A DNA stretch of 64,000 nt from Paracoccus hibiscisoli (GCF_005048265.1 NZ_SUNH01000013.1:1-64000), one strand, 5' to 3'; numbered from the stretch's first letter, positions 8,683 to 23,424 are shown. The notes: generated by a model not told the origin, from the letters alone. Program-made: numbers and translations.

Positions 8683-10818
8683 TTATTGCGCGCCCCGCAT
8701 CATCACCCAGATCAGCAAGCCCACGATGCCCAGAACCATCGCGAAGGCATAATGGAACAGATAGCCCGACTGCACCCGCCCGGCGAACCGGGTCAGGCGC
8801 GGGATGATTCCCAAGGCCAGCCCGTTGATGGCGCCGTCGATAACGGCTCCGTCACCGCCCGTCCACAGCTTGCGGCCGATCCAGCGGGCCGGACGCACGA
8901 AGATCGCGTCATAGGCCTGGTCGAAATACCACTTGTTCAGCAGGAACTGATACAGGCCGCGCTGCTGCCCGGCCAGCTGGCCGGGCAGTTCTGGGCGACG
9001 GATATACATCAGCCAGGCCAGACCGAAGCCGATCAGCATCGCGACGAAGGGCGACACCTTGACCCAGGCCGGGACGTAATGCGCGTCATGCATCACGTGG
9101 TTGTCGGGGCGCATGTAGATCGCGCCGGGGGTCACGGTAAAGGCCTCGACCTCGGCCGGGTTCTCGGCGGCGCCGGCGGCGGCGTGCAGGGCGGCGCCCT
9201 CGGGCTGCTGTGCGGGGGCCTCGGCGACGCTGCCCTCCAGCGCGGTCTCGGTCCCGGCGGCGGCGGCACCCTCGGCGTGGTCGCCGTCATGCATCGCCGC
9301 GGCCTCGATCCCGAAGAAGCGGGTGACGCCCTCCTCTTCGAAGAAGCTGTTGTACCAGATCATGCCCGCGAAGATCGATCCGAAGGCCAGCACGACCAGC
9401 GGCGCGGTCATCACGCGGGGGCTCTCATGGGCGTGGTCATGCGCATGATGGTCGCCGCGCGGCGTGCCATAGAAGGTCATGAACATCAGGCGCCAGGAAT
9501 AGAAGCTGGTCATCAGGGCCGCGATCACCAGCATCCAGAAGGCATAGGTGCTGCCGACAAAGGCGCTTTCGATCACGGCATCCTTGGACAGGAAACCCGC
9601 AAAGCCGATATGGGTCAGCGGAATGCCGACGCCGGTGATGGCCAGCGTGCCGATCATCATTGCGGCAAAGGTCAGCGGGATCTTCTTCCGCAACCCGCCG
9701 TAATTCCGCATGTCCTGTTCGTGGTGCATCGCGTGGATTACCGAACCCGCGCCCAGGAACAGCATCGCCTTGAAGAAGGCATGCGTGAACAGGTGGAACA
9801 TGGCCACCGAATAGACGCCGACGCCCGCCGCCACGAACATGTAGCCCAGCTGCGAACAGGTCGAATAGGCAATCACGCGCTTGATGTCGTTCTGGACCAG
9901 ACCGACGGTGGCGGCAAAGAAGGCCGTGGTCGCGCCGATATAGACGATGAACATCTTGGCCTCGGGCGCGAATTCATAGAGCGGCGACATCCGGCAGACC
10001 AGGAACACGCCCGCGGTCACCATGGTCGCCGCGTGGATCAGCGCGGACACCGGGGTCGGGCCTTCCATCGCGTCGGGCAGCCAGGTGTGCAGGAACAGTT
10101 GCGCCGACTTGCCCATCGCGCCGATGAACAGCAGGATCGCCAGCACGTTGGCCGCGTTCCAGTCGCGCCACAGGAAGGTCATCTCGGTCTGGGCCAGCAT
10201 CGGGACCTGGGCAAAGATCTCGTCGAACTGGATCGAGCCGGTCAGCCACCAGATGCCGAAGATGCCCAGCAGAAAGCCGAAATCGCCCACGCGGTTGACG
10301 ATGAACGCCTTCATCGCGGCGGCGCCCGCCGACTGTTTCTTGTAGTAGAAGCCGATCAGAAGATAGGACGCGACGCCCACGCCTTCCCAACCAAAGAACA
10401 TCTGCAGCAGGTTGTCGGAGGTCACCAGCATCAGCATCGAGAAGGTGAAGAACGACAGATAGGCGAAGAAGCGCGCCCGATAGGGCTCATCATCGGTGAA
10501 ATTCTCGTCATGGGCCATGTATCCAAAGGAATACAGGTGCACCAGCGCCGAGACCGAGTTGATCACGATCAGCATGATCGCGGTCAGCCGGTCCAGGCGG
10601 ATCGCCCATTCGCTGGTGAAGTCGCCCGACACGATCCAGTCCATGACCGGAATGCTTTGCGGCGCCTCCAGCGTCAGGAACACGACCCAGGACAGGGCTG
10701 CGGCGGCGAACAGGATGGCGGTGGTCAGGATCTGCGCGCCGCGCTCTCCGATCAGGCGCCAGCCGAAACCGGCGATCAGCGCACCCAGCAGGGGCGCGAA
10801 CAGAATGAATTGGGCCAT
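8683..10818 (-). CDS. nuoL: NADH-quinone oxidoreductase subunit L
   Basis: Largest antiporter-like membrane subunit of complex I (Nqo12), with the C-terminal lateral helix. At 711 residues it is close to the usual length. Motifs are [20 protein letters not shown] and [20 protein letters not shown]. An Ala/Glu-rich, low-complexity stretch (roughly residues 490-565) with His/Asp-rich flanks lies in the C-terminal third; its function is unknown. It is separated from nuoK by six bases. Confidence 0.96.
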   Translation of the reverse strand: MAQFILFAPLLGALIAGFGWRLIGERGAQILTTAILFAAAALSWVVFLTLEAPQSIPVMDWIVSGDFTSEWAIRLDRLTAIMLIVINSVSALVHLYSFGYMAHDENFTDDEPYRARFFAYLSFFTFSMLMLVTSDNLLQMFFGWEGVGVASYLLIGFYYKKQSAGAAAMKAFIVNRVGDFGFLLGIFGIWWLTGSIQFDEIFAQVPMLAQTEMTFLWRDWNAANVLAILLFIGAMGKSAQLFLHTWLPDAMEGPTPVSALIHAATMVTAGVFLVCRMSPLYEFAPEAKMFIVYIGATTAFFAATVGLVQNDIKRVIAYSTCSQLGYMFVAAGVGVYSVAMFHLFTHAFFKAMLFLGAGSVIHAMHHEQDMRNYGGLRKKIPLTFAAMMIGTLAITGVGIPLTHIGFAGFLSKDAVIESAFVGSTYAFWMLVIAALMTSFYSWRLMFMTFYGTPRGDHHAHDHAHESPRVMTAPLVVLAFGSIFAGMIWYNSFFEEEGVTRFFGIEAAAMHDGDHAEGAAAAGTETALEGSVAEAPAQQPEGAALHAAAGAAENPAEVEAFTVTPGAIYMRPDNHVMHDAHYVPAWVKVSPFVAMLIGFGLAWLMYIRRPELPGQLAGQQRGLYQFLLNKWYFDQAYDAIFVRPARWIGRKLWTGGDGAVIDGAINGLALGIIPRLTRFAGRVQSGYLFHYAFAMVLGIVGLLIWVMMRGAQ

Positions 10819-10824
10819 GGTCCC

Positions 10825-11187
<363 letters not shown>

Positions 11188-11786
11188 TTACAGCCCCTGC
11201 CCCGGCTTGACGTCGCGCAGCTGCATGGCCTTGGCCGGGTCACGGTGCATCTGGCGGATCACGTCCTGACGCTTGACGTTGGTGCGGTGCCGCATGGTCA
11301 GCGTGATCGCCCCGATCATCGCCACCAGCAGGATCAGTCCCGAGATCTGGAACGGCAGGATGTAGCGGTCATACAGCACCAGGCCGATGGAATTGGTGTT
11401 CAGCGCATCGGCCTGCATCGGTACGCTGCGCAGGGTCGCGGACTGGTCGCTGCTTTCCCACGCGCCATAGGCGATGGCCAGCTGCGCCAGCAGGACCAGC
11501 GCGATCAGGCCCGCCAGCGGCAGATACCGCGCGAATTCGCCCTTGAGTCGCGCGAAATCGACGTCCAGCATCATCACCACGAACAGGAACAGCACCGCCA
11601 CCGCGCCGACATAGACGATGATCAGCAGCATGGCGACGAATTCGGCGCCCAGCAGGACGAACAGACCCGCCGCCGACAGGAAGGCCAGGATCAGCCACAG
11701 CACCGAATGGACCGGGTTGCGCGCCAGGACCACCATGAAGCCCGCGGTGCAGACCGAGATGGCGAACAGATAAAAGGCGAAGGTCA

Positions 11787-11790
<4 letters not shown>
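11188..11790 (-). CDS. nuoJ: NADH-quinone oxidoreductase subunit J
   Basis: Membrane subunit of complex I (Nqo10), whose third helix contains a pi-bulge implicated in coupling. The 200-residue protein has five hydrophobic helices and the conserved [19 protein letters not shown] segment. ATG 11790 overlaps the stop of the preceding gene (ATGA). Confidence 0.95.
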
Positions 11791-12691
<901 letters not shown>

Positions 12692-13723
12692 TTACACTCC
12701 TGCCCAACGGGCCCAGAAGGTCCCGAAGACTTCGTATTTCGCAAGGAAAGCCACGATCACCACCCAGCCCAAGGACAGCGGCAGGAACACCTTCCAACCG
12801 ATGCGCATCAGCTGGTCGTAGCGATAGCGCGGCACGATCGCCTTCACCATGGCGAACATGAAGAACCAGAAGACCATCTTCAGGAACATCCAGATCGCCC
12901 CGTCCGGCAGTCCGGGGATGGGCGACAGCCAGCCGCCGAAGAACAGCAGGCTGATCAGCGCGCACATCAGCCACATGGCGATATATTCGCCGGCCATGAA
13001 CAAAAGGTAAGGGGTGGAGGAATATTCGGTCATGAAGCCCGCGACCAGTTCGGATTCCGCCTCGGGCAGATCGAAGGGCGGGCGGTTGGTCTCGGCCAGG
13101 CAGGACACGAAGAACAGCACGACCATCGGCAGGTGCGGCAGCCAGAACCACGACAGCAGGCCCGCGCCGCGCTGCGCCTCGACGATGGCGGTCAGGTTCA
13201 TCGACCCGGCCGAGATGATCACCCCGATGATGATCAGGCCGAGGCTGACCTCATAGGAAATCATCTGCGCGGCAGAGCGCAGCGAACCCAGGAACGGGAA
13301 TTTCGAGTTCGATGCCCACCCGCCCATGATCACGCCGTAGACCTCCAGCGAGGAGATGGCGAAGATGAACAGGATGCCCACGTTGATGTCGGCCATCACC
13401 CAGCCCGGCGCGAAGGGAATCGCCACGAAGGCCAGCAGCGCCAGCATCATCGACAGGAAGGGCGCCAGGAAGAACACGAACTTGTCCGCGCCCGCCGGGA
13501 CGACGATCTCCTTGACCACGAATTTCAGCGCGTCGGCAAAGGTCTGCAGGATGCCCCAGGGGCCGACCACGTTCGGGCCGCGACGCATCTGCACCGCCGC
13601 CCAGATCTTGCGGTCGCCATAGACCATGTAGACCAGCGACAGCATCACGAACACGATCAGCGCCAGACCCTGCGCCAGCAGGATCAGCGCGATGCCCCAG
13701 GAGGATGCCCAAAAATCAGCCAT
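12692..13723 (-). CDS. nuoH: NADH-quinone oxidoreductase subunit H
   Basis: Membrane subunit of complex I (Nqo8) forming the quinone-channel entrance with NuoB and NuoD. The 343-residue polytopic protein has conserved loops such as [21 protein letters not shown] and a [14 protein letters not shown] segment with the functional acidic residues. An 18-base gap follows the lipoprotein gene. Confidence 0.97.
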   Translation of the reverse strand: MADFWASSWGIALILLAQGLALIVFVMLSLVYMVYGDRKIWAAVQMRRGPNVVGPWGILQTFADALKFVVKEIVVPAGADKFVFFLAPFLSMMLALLAFVAIPFAPGWVMADINVGILFIFAISSLEVYGVIMGGWASNSKFPFLGSLRSAAQMISYEVSLGLIIIGVIISAGSMNLTAIVEAQRGAGLLSWFWLPHLPMVVLFFVSCLAETNRPPFDLPEAESELVAGFMTEYSSTPYLLFMAGEYIAMWLMCALISLLFFGGWLSPIPGLPDGAIWMFLKMVFWFFMFAMVKAIVPRYRYDQLMRIGWKVFLPLSLGWVVIVAFLAKYEVFGTFWARWAGV

Positions 13724-13741
13724 GATGCCAGTCCCTCTGCC

Positions 13742-14497
13742 TTACGCCGCTGGAATGCCGCGTGCGCTGCATTCGCGCAAGGTCTCTTCCGTTTCCATCA
13801 CCCGCAGGCCAAGGGGCCTGCTGTCCGACATCAGGAAGGCCGATCCGATCAGCAGCTTGCCATTGCGTTTGGCCTGCAGCGTCCGGATATGCCGTCCGTA
13901 AGGGTTGCCGTTGTCCCTGGCCCACCCGGCCAATGCGCAGGTGGCATACGAGAACGCGATATCCGCGTCCACCCCCTGACGCAGATTGGCCGTCACCTCG
14001 ACCAGATCGGCGCCGGGCCCCTGGTTCAGCGTCACCACCTTGACCGCCAGAAACACCTCGGGGTCGATCTCGGCGTGCGGGGCGATCACCGGCAGGGCCG
14101 GCGCGGTGCGCGCGGCAAAGGCCTCGATCGCCTTTTCCTGCGCCGTGGGGCCGCGGGGCGCGCGGGCCACCGGGGCCAGCCCCGCGAAACTGAGGTCCAG
14201 ATTGGCGTTCAGCGCGGCCAGATCGGCCTCGGTCACCTGAAAGGCGTCACGACCGCCGGGGCTGTCCAGATCCATCGTGGTGACGCTGCCGTCATCCTCC
14301 AGAATCTGGATCTCGCCCGATTGGGTCGAAATGCGCGCCCGACCCAGGCCCTTGGTGCCCGCCACCGTGGCGGTCACCTGCGCGGGCTTGGCGCGCGGGC
14401 GGTCATCCGGCGCGACGTCCGACATGGAACAGCCCCCCAGCGTCAGCACGGCCCCGGTCAGGGCCGCCGCACTCCAGTGCCGGAACCGGGCGGGCAT
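13742..14497 (-). CDS. Predicted lipoprotein between nuoG and nuoH (nqo URF4 position)
   Basis: A 251-residue predicted lipoprotein. The N terminus MPARFRHWSAAALTGAVLTL is followed by the lipobox LGGC, so the mature protein would be lipid-anchored in the cell envelope. I chose ATG 14497 because GGAG lies seven bases upstream; an ATG at 14515 inside the nuoG end is the alternative. No enzyme motif is visible. A gene in this place is known as URF4 in the P. denitrificans cluster. An assembly or membrane role is only inferred from its location. Confidence 0.75.
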   Translation of the reverse strand: MPARFRHWSAAALTGAVLTLGGCSMSDVAPDDRPRAKPAQVTATVAGTKGLGRARISTQSGEIQILEDDGSVTTMDLDSPGGRDAFQVTEADLAALNANLDLSFAGLAPVARAPRGPTAQEKAIEAFAARTAPALPVIAPHAEIDPEVFLAVKVVTLNQGPGADLVEVTANLRQGVDADIAFSYATCALAGWARDNGNPYGRHIRTLQAKRNGKLLIGSAFLMSDSRPLGLRVMETEETLRECSARGIPAA

Positions 14498-14501
14498 CGC
14501 C

Positions 14502-16514
14502 CTACTCCGCCGCAAGCGCCGGCGCGAGGCGCGCGGCGGCCATGCGCGACAGCTCTCCCATCAGGGGCGAGCTGCGGGCGATCGGGTTCGTCAGATAGAA
14601 ATCGCGAACCGGGTTCACAAAGCTGGCCTGTCCCAGATCACGGCGCGGCAGAGGCTGCCAGTCGCTTTCGACGACCTGACCGACCTGGCCCAGATGCGGC
14701 ACGGCCTCGACCAGCTTGCGGCGCAGCTGCGGCAGGCTGTCCCAAGGCAGCGTCTGGCCCAGCTCGGCCGACAGGGCGCGCAGGATGGCCCAGTTCTCCT
14801 TGGCCTGACCCGGCGCGAAATTGGCGCGCATGGCCAGCTGGGGACGGCCTTCGGTGTTCACGAAGAGGCCCATCTCCTCGGTATAGCAGGCGGCGGGCAG
14901 GATGATGTCCGCGCGATGCGCGCCCCGGTCACCATGGCTGCCCTGATAGATCACGACGGGACCGGCGGCGATGTCGACCTCATCGGCGCCCAAGTTGAAG
15001 ATCACCTGCGCGCCTTCGATGGCCGCCGTCAGGCCGCCCTCGGTGACGGCACCGACATCCATGGCGCCCACGCGGCCCGCGGCGGTGTGCAGGACCAGCA
15101 GGCGTCCCCCGGTCGCCTCGGCCAGGGCCTGTGCGGCGGCCAGCACGGCCTCTCCATCGGCCTCGCGCAGGGCGCCCTGCCCCAGGATCACCAGACCCGG
15201 AACCTCGGCCGGCTCGGCGCGGTCCAGCAGGGCGGACAGCGCGGCGCGGTCGGTGCCCGCGTGGTCATAGTTAAAGGTCAGGTCGATCGCCTGACCCACG
15301 ACCGTCACTTGCGCCCCCCGCGCCCAGGCCCGGCGCAGGCGCGCGTTCAGCACGGCGGCCTCGTCACGCGGGTTGGTGCCGATGAGCACGATCGAGCCCG
15401 CCGTGTCGATATCCTCGATCACCGCATTGCCGACATAGCCGGACCGGTTGCCCGCCGGCAGGCGCGCCCCGTCGGTGCGGCATTCGACCGAACCGCCCAA
15501 GGCTTCGACCAGGGTCTTGAGGCTGAAGGCTGCCTCCACCGGGGCCAGATCACCGATCAGGCCCGCAACCTTTCCGCCCTGCATCGCGCGGGCGGCGGCA
15601 CTCAGCGCCTCGGGCCAGGTGGCCGGGCGCAGGCGGCCGTTCTCGCGCAGATAGGGCGTGTCCAGCCGCTGGCGACGCAGACCGTCCCAGACGAAACGCG
15701 TCTTGTCGCTGATCCATTCCTCGTTCACGGCGTCATGGTTGCGCGGCAGGATGCGCATCACTTCGCGGCCCTTGGTGTCCACGCGGATCGCGCTGCCGAT
15801 GGCGTCCATCACGTCGATGGACTCGGTCTTGGTCAGCTCCCACGGGCGGGCGGTGAAGGCATAGGGCTTGGAGACCAGCGCGCCCACCGGGCAGAGGTCG
15901 ATAATGTTGCCCTGCAGGTTCGAGGCCAGCGTCTGGTTCAGATAGGAGGTGATCTCGCTGTCCTCGCCCCGGCCGGTCTGACCCATCTGGGTGATGCCCG
16001 CGACCTCGGTCGTGAAGCGCACGCAGCGGGTGCAGCTGATGCAGCGGGTCATGTGCGTCTCGACCAGCGGGCCCAGGTTCAGCTCCTCGGAGGCGCGCTT
16101 GGGCTCGCGATAGCGGCTGAAATCCACGCCATAGGCCATCGCCTGGTCCTGCAGGTCGCATTCGCCGCCCTGGTCGCAGATCGGGCAGTCCAGCGGATGG
16201 TTGATCAGCAGGAACTCCATCACGCCCTCGCGGGCCTTCTTGACCATCGGGCTGTTGGTGCGAATCTCGGAGGGCGCGCCCTCGGGGCCGGGACGCAGGT
16301 CCTTGACCTGCATCGCGCAGCTGGCGGCGGGCTTGGGCGGGCCGCCCACGACCTCGACCAGGCACATCCGGCAATTGCCCGCGATGGACAGGCGCTCATG
16401 ATAGCAGAAACGCGGAATCTCGATCCCGGCCTGCTCGCAGGCCTGGATGAGGGTCAGGTTGGGATCGACCTGGATTTCGGCGCCGTCGATCTTGATCGTC
16501 CGCAATTCGGCCAT
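14502..16514 (-). CDS. nuoG: NADH-quinone oxidoreductase subunit G
   Basis: Peripheral-arm subunit of complex I (Nqo3) carrying the [2Fe-2S] cluster N1b and [4Fe-4S] clusters N4 and N5. The 670-residue protein has the ferredoxin-like N terminus ([15 protein letters not shown]), the [18 protein letters not shown] motif with the His-Cys ligands of N5, [10 protein letters not shown] for N4, and a molybdopterin-oxidoreductase-like C-terminal domain without a cofactor. Its C-terminal codons almost touch the lipoprotein gene. Confidence 0.97.
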   Translation of the reverse strand: MAELRTIKIDGAEIQVDPNLTLIQACEQAGIEIPRFCYHERLSIAGNCRMCLVEVVGGPPKPAASCAMQVKDLRPGPEGAPSEIRTNSPMVKKAREGVMEFLLINHPLDCPICDQGGECDLQDQAMAYGVDFSRYREPKRASEELNLGPLVETHMTRCISCTRCVRFTTEVAGITQMGQTGRGEDSEITSYLNQTLASNLQGNIIDLCPVGALVSKPYAFTARPWELTKTESIDVMDAIGSAIRVDTKGREVMRILPRNHDAVNEEWISDKTRFVWDGLRRQRLDTPYLRENGRLRPATWPEALSAAARAMQGGKVAGLIGDLAPVEAAFSLKTLVEALGGSVECRTDGARLPAGNRSGYVGNAVIEDIDTAGSIVLIGTNPRDEAAVLNARLRRAWARGAQVTVVGQAIDLTFNYDHAGTDRAALSALLDRAEPAEVPGLVILGQGALREADGEAVLAAAQALAEATGGRLLVLHTAAGRVGAMDVGAVTEGGLTAAIEGAQVIFNLGADEVDIAAGPVVIYQGSHGDRGAHRADIILPAACYTEEMGLFVNTEGRPQLAMRANFAPGQAKENWAILRALSAELGQTLPWDSLPQLRRKLVEAVPHLGQVGQVVESDWQPLPRRDLGQASFVNPVRDFYLTNPIARSSPLMGELSRMAAARLAPALAAE

Positions 16515-16526
16515 GAACTTACATCC

Positions 16527-16931
16527 TTATCTGGCACTCAGCAGCGATCCTGCGACCGTCTGCCGTGCGATTTCGTCCCGCCCGAGGCGGCAAAAAGTCT
16601 CCGGTTGCCCGTTCACGACGCCGTTTTCGACCATATAGCGATCCGCCTCTGCGTAGATACGCTGGCGATCCGCGCGGCTGTCAAGAAAAGCGTCGATCTG
16701 GGCCTCGGAATAGCCCTGGTTGCGGGCATGGCGTTTCAGGGCGCGCGCCTCGCTGAAGGCGCGCACCAGCCGCGCGTCGATGCTGGGGCAGTTGCGGCGC
16801 ACCACATCCGCGACACGGGCCTGGACCAGGCGGTCGTTGACATAGGCGTTCTGCGACAGCGGCTCCAGCGCGGCGGCCGGGGTGGTCAGGGTGGCGAAGG
16901 CCAGGGCGGCGGCGATCAGAGGGCGTTTCAT
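16527..16931 (-). CDS. Secreted DUF5333-like protein (nqo URF3 position)
   Basis: A 134-residue protein with a Sec signal peptide ([21 protein letters not shown]) and a helical mature domain containing two cysteines (NCPSID, TFCRLG) that could form a disulfide in the periplasm. Start ATG 16931 gives a clean signal peptide; the longer open frame upstream is antisense to the nuoF region. It resembles the DUF5333 family found with complex I genes in Rhodobacterales and matches URF3 by position. Function unknown. Confidence 0.78.
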   Translation of the reverse strand: MKRPLIAAALAFATLTTPAAALEPLSQNAYVNDRLVQARVADVVRRNCPSIDARLVRAFSEARALKRHARNQGYSEAQIDAFLDSRADRQRIYAEADRYMVENGVVNGQPETFCRLGRDEIARQTVAGSLLSAR

Positions 16932-17032
16932 GGCAGCATCCTTTCGGGGGTTACGTGTCGCCACATAACCACCCGCCGGGCGCATCGCCCGACACAAGCC
17001 CGTGCGGGCCGCGTGATGTGCCAGCCTTGTCA

Positions 17033-18340
<1,308 letters not shown>

Positions 18341-18352
18341 TTATTCCCGGCG

Positions 18353-18562
18353 TCACGCATTCCTGCGCCGCCAGATACGCCAGGTCACGATCAGCGACCA
18401 GACAAATCCGCCCATGGCGGCAAGGTCGGCCAGAAAGGCCCATTGCGCCGCCCAGTCATAGTGCCGCCCGATCGCCTGCACGGCGAGCCAGCCCAGCATG
18501 GTCACCGCGATCACGATCGCGACCAGCCGCATCTGGCGGGCATCCTGGTCGGGACGCGTCAT
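18353..18562 (-). CDS. Small two-helix membrane protein, DUF5337-like (nqo URF2 position)
   Basis: A 69-residue protein with two predicted membrane segments (about residues 11-27 and 40-58) and a basic C terminus (WRIWRRRNA). ATG 18562 shares its A with the TGA stop of the preceding gene, so translation is coupled; a GTG one codon upstream is possible. It resembles DUF5337 proteins of Rhodobacterales. Its place between the HhH protein and nuoF matches URF2 of P. denitrificans. Function unknown. Confidence 0.75.
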   Translation of the reverse strand: MTRPDQDARQMRLVAIVIAVTMLGWLAVQAIGRHYDWAAQWAFLADLAAMGGFVWSLIVTWRIWRRRNA

Positions 18563-19041
18563 CACGCCCCCGCCCGGTCGGCAATCAGCGCGCGCGCCTG
18601 CCCGACCCAGTCATCGTTCCTGATCCGCGCCGCGCCGCGCCCGATCTCGACCGCGATGCGGTCGATCTGCGCGTCGTCCCACGCGGCGATCTGGTCCAGC
18701 CGGGTCACGCCCACCTGGTTCAGACCCTCAGCCACCTTGGGGCCGATGCCCCGGATCGCGCGCAGATCATCCTGCGGCAGGTCGTCCTGCGGCACCTCGG
18801 GCACGGCCGGTGCCGCAACCGCGACAGGCTGTGCGACCTGCACGACCGGGGGCGCGAATGCGGTGCCGTCCATTGGCGCGGGCCCCTGATCGACCAGCCA
18901 GTGCAGCAGCGCGGCCAGCAGGATCCCGGTCAGCACCCCCAGCAGCAGCGCCGCCAGCCAGCCCGCCTGCCCGAACAGGCCAAGGCCCAGAAGGACCAGC
19001 AGTGCCGCGACGGCTCCGGTGGTTCTGGTGGCGGCTGTCAT
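18562..19041 (-). CDS. Membrane-anchored helix-hairpin-helix protein (nqo URF1 position)
   Basis: A 159-residue protein with two N-terminal hydrophobic segments (residues 8-26 and 29-48), a Pro/Ala/Val-rich linker and a C-terminal helix-hairpin-helix domain (LRAIRGIGPKVAEGLNQVGV, then WDDAQIDRIA). Such HhH domains usually bind nucleic acid, which is odd in a complex I operon. The fold can also mediate protein contacts. Position matches URF1 of the P. denitrificans cluster. Its role is unknown. Confidence 0.75.
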   Translation of the reverse strand: MTAATRTTGAVAALLVLLGLGLFGQAGWLAALLLGVLTGILLAALLHWLVDQGPAPMDGTAFAPPVVQVAQPVAVAAPAVPEVPQDDLPQDDLRAIRGIGPKVAEGLNQVGVTRLDQIAAWDDAQIDRIAVEIGRGAARIRNDDWVGQARALIADRAGA

Positions 19042-19078
19042 GGGCTGGGCGTCCTTTCCTGGCGGGTGTGGGTGGGGT

Positions 19079-19972
19079 CTAGTCGCGGTCCTTGTCGTCC
19101 TGTCTGACCTCGGCGGGTTCGCGTTTCGAGACGGGACGCGCGGCGGAACTGGCCTGCGCCTCCTGCTCGGTCACGCCGGTCGAATCGACGGGCGCACCGT
19201 CGGACGGGCGCGGCTCATGCTCGGGGGCGGTGTCGACACCGGATTGATCGTCGCTGGCGGCCTCGGGCTTGCGGCGCCATTTGGTCAGGATCGGCGCCTC
19301 GGTCCCGTCGATCCGCTTCAGCGTCTCGCCCAGAACGGTGGCCAGCTGGACGCTGGCATTGTGCCCTTCCTGACCCTTCAGATCGGCCAGGCTGGTCAAC
19401 CCGCTGGCAGGCTCGGACGCAAAACGGCCGGTCTGTGATCCCGGCACCGGAACCTCGCCAGCGGACATGCGGTCGATCAGCGCCTCCAGGCTTTCGGGGG
19501 TCAGATCCTCATAGTAATCCTTGCCGATCTGGGCCATCGGCGCATTGGCGCAGGCGCCCAGGCACTCGACCTCTTCCCAGCTGAACTTGCCGTCGGCGGA
19601 CAGCGTGTGGGGGGTCGGCGCGATCTTGCGCTTGCAGACCGCGACCAGATCCTCGGCGCCGCAGATCATACAGGTCGTGGTGCCGCAGATCTGGATATTG
19701 GCCACCGTTCCAACCGGTTGCAGCTGGAACATGAAGTAGAATGTCGCCACCTCCAGCGCCCGGATATAGGCCATGCCCAGAAGGCCCGCGCAATATTCGA
19801 TGGCCGGACGGGACAGCCAACCCTCCTGCTCTTGGGCGCGCCACAGGATCGGGATGATCGCCGATTGCTGGCGACCTTCGGGGTATTTGGTGATCTGTGC
19901 CTGCGCCCATTCCAGATTGGCGGGCGTGAAGGCGAAACTGTCCGGCTGGACGGGGTGCAGGCGGCGCAGCAT
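19079..19972 (-). CDS. nuoE: NADH-quinone oxidoreductase subunit E
   Basis: Thioredoxin-fold subunit of complex I (Nqo2) with the N1a [2Fe-2S] cluster. Ligands are visible as CGTTTC (C-x4-C) and CLGAC (C-x3-C). At 297 residues it is longer than usual: from about residue 185 it carries an acidic, Ser/Pro/Asp-rich tail with no recognisable domain. The start overlaps the nuoD stop by one base. Confidence 0.95.
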   Translation of the reverse strand: MLRRLHPVQPDSFAFTPANLEWAQAQITKYPEGRQQSAIIPILWRAQEQEGWLSRPAIEYCAGLLGMAYIRALEVATFYFMFQLQPVGTVANIQICGTTTCMICGAEDLVAVCKRKIAPTPHTLSADGKFSWEEVECLGACANAPMAQIGKDYYEDLTPESLEALIDRMSAGEVPVPGSQTGRFASEPASGLTSLADLKGQEGHNASVQLATVLGETLKRIDGTEAPILTKWRRKPEAASDDQSGVDTAPEHEPRPSDGAPVDSTGVTEQEAQASSAARPVSKREPAEVRQDDKDRD

Positions 19973-21213
19973 CAGCGGTCAACCTCTCCGAAGACGATAT
20001 CCTGGGTTGCGATCAGGGCCGGCACGTCGGCCAGCAAGTGACCCTTGGACATCCAGTCCATGGATTGCAGGTGCAGGAAGCCCGGCGCGCGCAGCTTGGC
20101 GCGATAGGGCTTGTTGGTGCCGTCGCTGACCAGATAGACGCCGAATTCGCCCTTGGGCGCCTCGACGGCGGCATAGACCTCTCCGGCGGGGACGCGGAAG
20201 CCTTCGGTATACAGCTTGAAGTGGTGGATCAGGCTTTCCATGTCGCGCTTCATGTCGGCGCGCTTGGGCGGGGTCAGCTTGCCGCGGGCCAGAACCTCTC
20301 CCGGTCCCTCAGCGCGCAGCTTGGTGATCGCCTGGCGCATGATCGAGGTCGATTCGCGCATCTCCTGCATCCGGCACAGGAAGCGGTCATAGCAGTCGCC
20401 ATTCGTCCCGACCGGGATCTTGAAATCGAATTCGTCATAGCATTCATAAGGCTGGCTGCGGCGCAGATCCCAGGCCATGCCCGATCCGCGCACCATCACG
20501 CCCGAGAATCCCCAGTCCAGCGCATCCTGTTCGGACACGATGCCGATATCGACCAGGCGCTGCTTGAAGATCCGGTTCTCGGTCAGCAGCGTGTCCAGAT
20601 CGTCCAGCACCTTGGGGAAATGGTCGCACCATTCCTCGATATCGTCCAGCAGCTCCGGCGGCAGGTCCTGATGGACGCCACCCGGCCGGAAATAGGCCGC
20701 GTGCAGACGCGCGCCCGAGGCCCGCTCGTAGAAGATCATCAGCTGCTCGCGCGCCTCGAAGCCCCAGAGCGGCGGCGTCAGCGCGCCCACGTCCAGCGCG
20801 CCCGTGGTCAGGCCCAACAGGTGGTTCAGGATGCGGCCGATCTCGGAATACAGGACCCGGATCAGGCTGGCGCGGCGCGGCACGACGGTGCCGGTCAGAC
20901 GCTCGATCGCCAGGCACCAGGCGTGCTCCTGGTTCATCGGGCTGACGTAATCCAGCCGGTCGAAATAGGGCAGGTTCTGCAGATAGGTGCGGCTTTCCAT
21001 CAGCTTTTCGGTGCCACGATGCAGCAGGCCGATATGCGGGTCGGCGCGCTCGACGACCTCGCCGTCCAGCTCCAGCACCATGCGCAGCACGCCATGCGCC
21101 GCCGGGTGCTGGGGACCGAAGTTGATGTTGAAGTTGCGGATGCGCTGTTCGCCGGTCAGCAGATCCTCGCTGCCGTCGTCATAGCTGTTCACGCGGATGT
21201 CGCCGTCCATCAT
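19972..21213 (-). CDS. nuoD: NADH-quinone oxidoreductase subunit D
   Basis: 49-kDa-type subunit of complex I (Nqo4), related to NiFe-hydrogenase large subunits, forming the quinone pocket with NuoB. The 413-residue protein contains [16 protein letters not shown], the [12 protein letters not shown] segment and the Tyr-containing [11 protein letters not shown] region. ATG 21213 overlaps the nuoC stop as ATGA. Confidence 0.97.
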   Translation of the reverse strand: MMDGDIRVNSYDDGSEDLLTGEQRIRNFNINFGPQHPAAHGVLRMVLELDGEVVERADPHIGLLHRGTEKLMESRTYLQNLPYFDRLDYVSPMNQEHAWCLAIERLTGTVVPRRASLIRVLYSEIGRILNHLLGLTTGALDVGALTPPLWGFEAREQLMIFYERASGARLHAAYFRPGGVHQDLPPELLDDIEEWCDHFPKVLDDLDTLLTENRIFKQRLVDIGIVSEQDALDWGFSGVMVRGSGMAWDLRRSQPYECYDEFDFKIPVGTNGDCYDRFLCRMQEMRESTSIMRQAITKLRAEGPGEVLARGKLTPPKRADMKRDMESLIHHFKLYTEGFRVPAGEVYAAVEAPKGEFGVYLVSDGTNKPYRAKLRAPGFLHLQSMDWMSKGHLLADVPALIATQDIVFGEVDR

Positions 21214-21830
21214 TTCGCAGCCCCCTTCTCATCACCCGGCAGGGCGTATTGCACACCCTCCCACGGCGAGAGGAAATCGAATTGGCGATATTCCTGAACC
21301 AGGCTGACGGGTTCGTAGATGACGCGCTTTTCGGCGTCGTCATAGCGAACCTCGACATAGCCGGTGGTCGGGAAATCCTTGCGCAGCGGATGGCCCGAAA
21401 AACCGTAATCGGTCAGGATGCGGCGCATGTCCGGGTGGCCCGTGAACAGGATGCCGAACATGTCGAAGATCTCGCGCTCGAACCAGTTGGCGGCGGGAAA
21501 GATACCGGTCAGCGTGGGCAGCATCTCATCCTCGCGGACGCTGACCTTCACGCGGATGCGCTGGTTCTGGTACATCGACAGGAAGTGCCAGACCACGTCG
21601 AAGCGCTGCTGGCGCGACGGGTAATCGACGGCGGTGATGTCGACCAGGGTCGAGAACCGGCAGCTGTTGTCGCCGCGCAGGAAATCCAGCAGGTCCAGGA
21701 TGCCGCTGGCCGTGGCGGTCACGGTCAGCTCGCCAAAGGCCACGTCGGTGCCGATGACCTCGTTGGGGCGGCGCAGCTTGATATGCTCGGCCAGCTGGTC
21801 CAGCGCGTCGGGATCGGTATAGGTCGCCAT
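21210..21830 (-). CDS. nuoC: NADH-quinone oxidoreductase subunit C
   Basis: 30-kDa-type peripheral subunit of complex I (Nqo5). The 206-residue protein has the conserved [20 protein letters not shown] and [20 protein letters not shown] signatures. I chose ATG 21830, with GAGG five bases upstream, over the in-frame GTG at 21836. It overlaps nuoD and follows nuoB by two bases. Confidence 0.96.
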   Translation of the reverse strand: MATYTDPDALDQLAEHIKLRRPNEVIGTDVAFGELTVTATASGILDLLDFLRGDNSCRFSTLVDITAVDYPSRQQRFDVVWHFLSMYQNQRIRVKVSVREDEMLPTLTGIFPAANWFEREIFDMFGILFTGHPDMRRILTDYGFSGHPLRKDFPTTGYVEVRYDDAEKRVIYEPVSLVQEYRQFDFLSPWEGVQYALPGDEKGAAK

Positions 21831-21832
21831 GA

Positions 21833-22722
<890 letters not shown>

Positions 22723-22789
22723 GGGTGACGATCCCCTTGTCGGTCGCGGGGATCAGTGGCTGCGCCCCGCGACGGGTTTGGCTGTGTGC

Positions 22790-22818
22790 GGTTTAGACCC
22801 GGCGCGTGCCGGGGTCAA
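22790..22818 (-). promoter_or_regulatory. Candidate promoter of the nuo operon
   Basis: On the minus strand TTGACC (22813-22818) and TAAACC (22790-22795) are separated by 17 bases, about 70 bases upstream of the nuoA GTG. The spacer contains a CCCGGC/GCCGGG palindrome. The -35 match is good and the -10 match is partial, so this is a prediction only. Confidence 0.45.
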
Positions 22819-22866
22819 CGGGCGCGGGGCCCGGAAAGCGCGGCGAATTGTTGCAATCCGATGCGT

Positions 22867-23424
22867 TCAGTCGCGGATTTCGGCCGCGTCCACGCCCCAT
22901 ATCGTCGTCTTGGGCACCCAGCCCCGCTGACCGCCCCCCGACACGCGGCACCAGTCGGGCTGGCATTCGTTCAGCCGCAGGATGGCGCCCATCTCGGCCC
23001 GGGCGACGATGTCGGCATCCGGGTTCGGGCGGGTCCGCAGCTCCAGCATGTCCTGGGTCACCAGCGCGGTCCGCACCCCCGACAGCAGCGCGTAATGCAC
23101 CCAGCCCCCGGCGCCGTCCTTGTCCTCGACCCGGCGCCAATGCCCGAACTCGGCTACTACGCGCAGCGGCATGCCCGCATGGCGGAACACCCAGTCGATG
23201 CGGTGCGACAGGCTGGGGCCGCGCCGGGCATTGCCCTCGTTGCCCTTGAGGCTGACATAGCGGGGCAGCGGCAGGTTGGTGACCGCGCCGCGCTGTTCGG
23301 GGGCGCCCTGGCTTTGCGGGGGGACCGCCTGCGCCGTGGCGGGGGCCGATGTCAGCCCCATCGCGATCATCGCCGCAACCGCAAGGGCCACCCTTGCGCC
23401 TGTCCTGCCTGGCCGTGCCGTCAT
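22867..23424 (-). CDS. Secreted SH3-like domain protein
   Basis: A 185-residue exported protein. A signal peptide (about residues 1-31, ending APATAQA) is followed by two bacterial SH3-like repeats. The first is around NARRGPSLSHRIDWVFRHAG to GWVHYALLSG, the second around LELRTRPNPDADIVARAEMG to RGWVPKTTIWGV. Such domains usually bind peptidoglycan or cell-wall peptides. I prefer ATG 23424; the longer frame starts at GTG 23457. It is divergent from the next gene and lies about 145 bases upstream of nuoA. Confidence 0.8.
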   Translation of the reverse strand: MTARPGRTGARVALAVAAMIAMGLTSAPATAQAVPPQSQGAPEQRGAVTNLPLPRYVSLKGNEGNARRGPSLSHRIDWVFRHAGMPLRVVAEFGHWRRVEDKDGAGGWVHYALLSGVRTALVTQDMLELRTRPNPDADIVARAEMGAILRLNECQPDWCRVSGGGQRGWVPKTTIWGVDAAEIRD

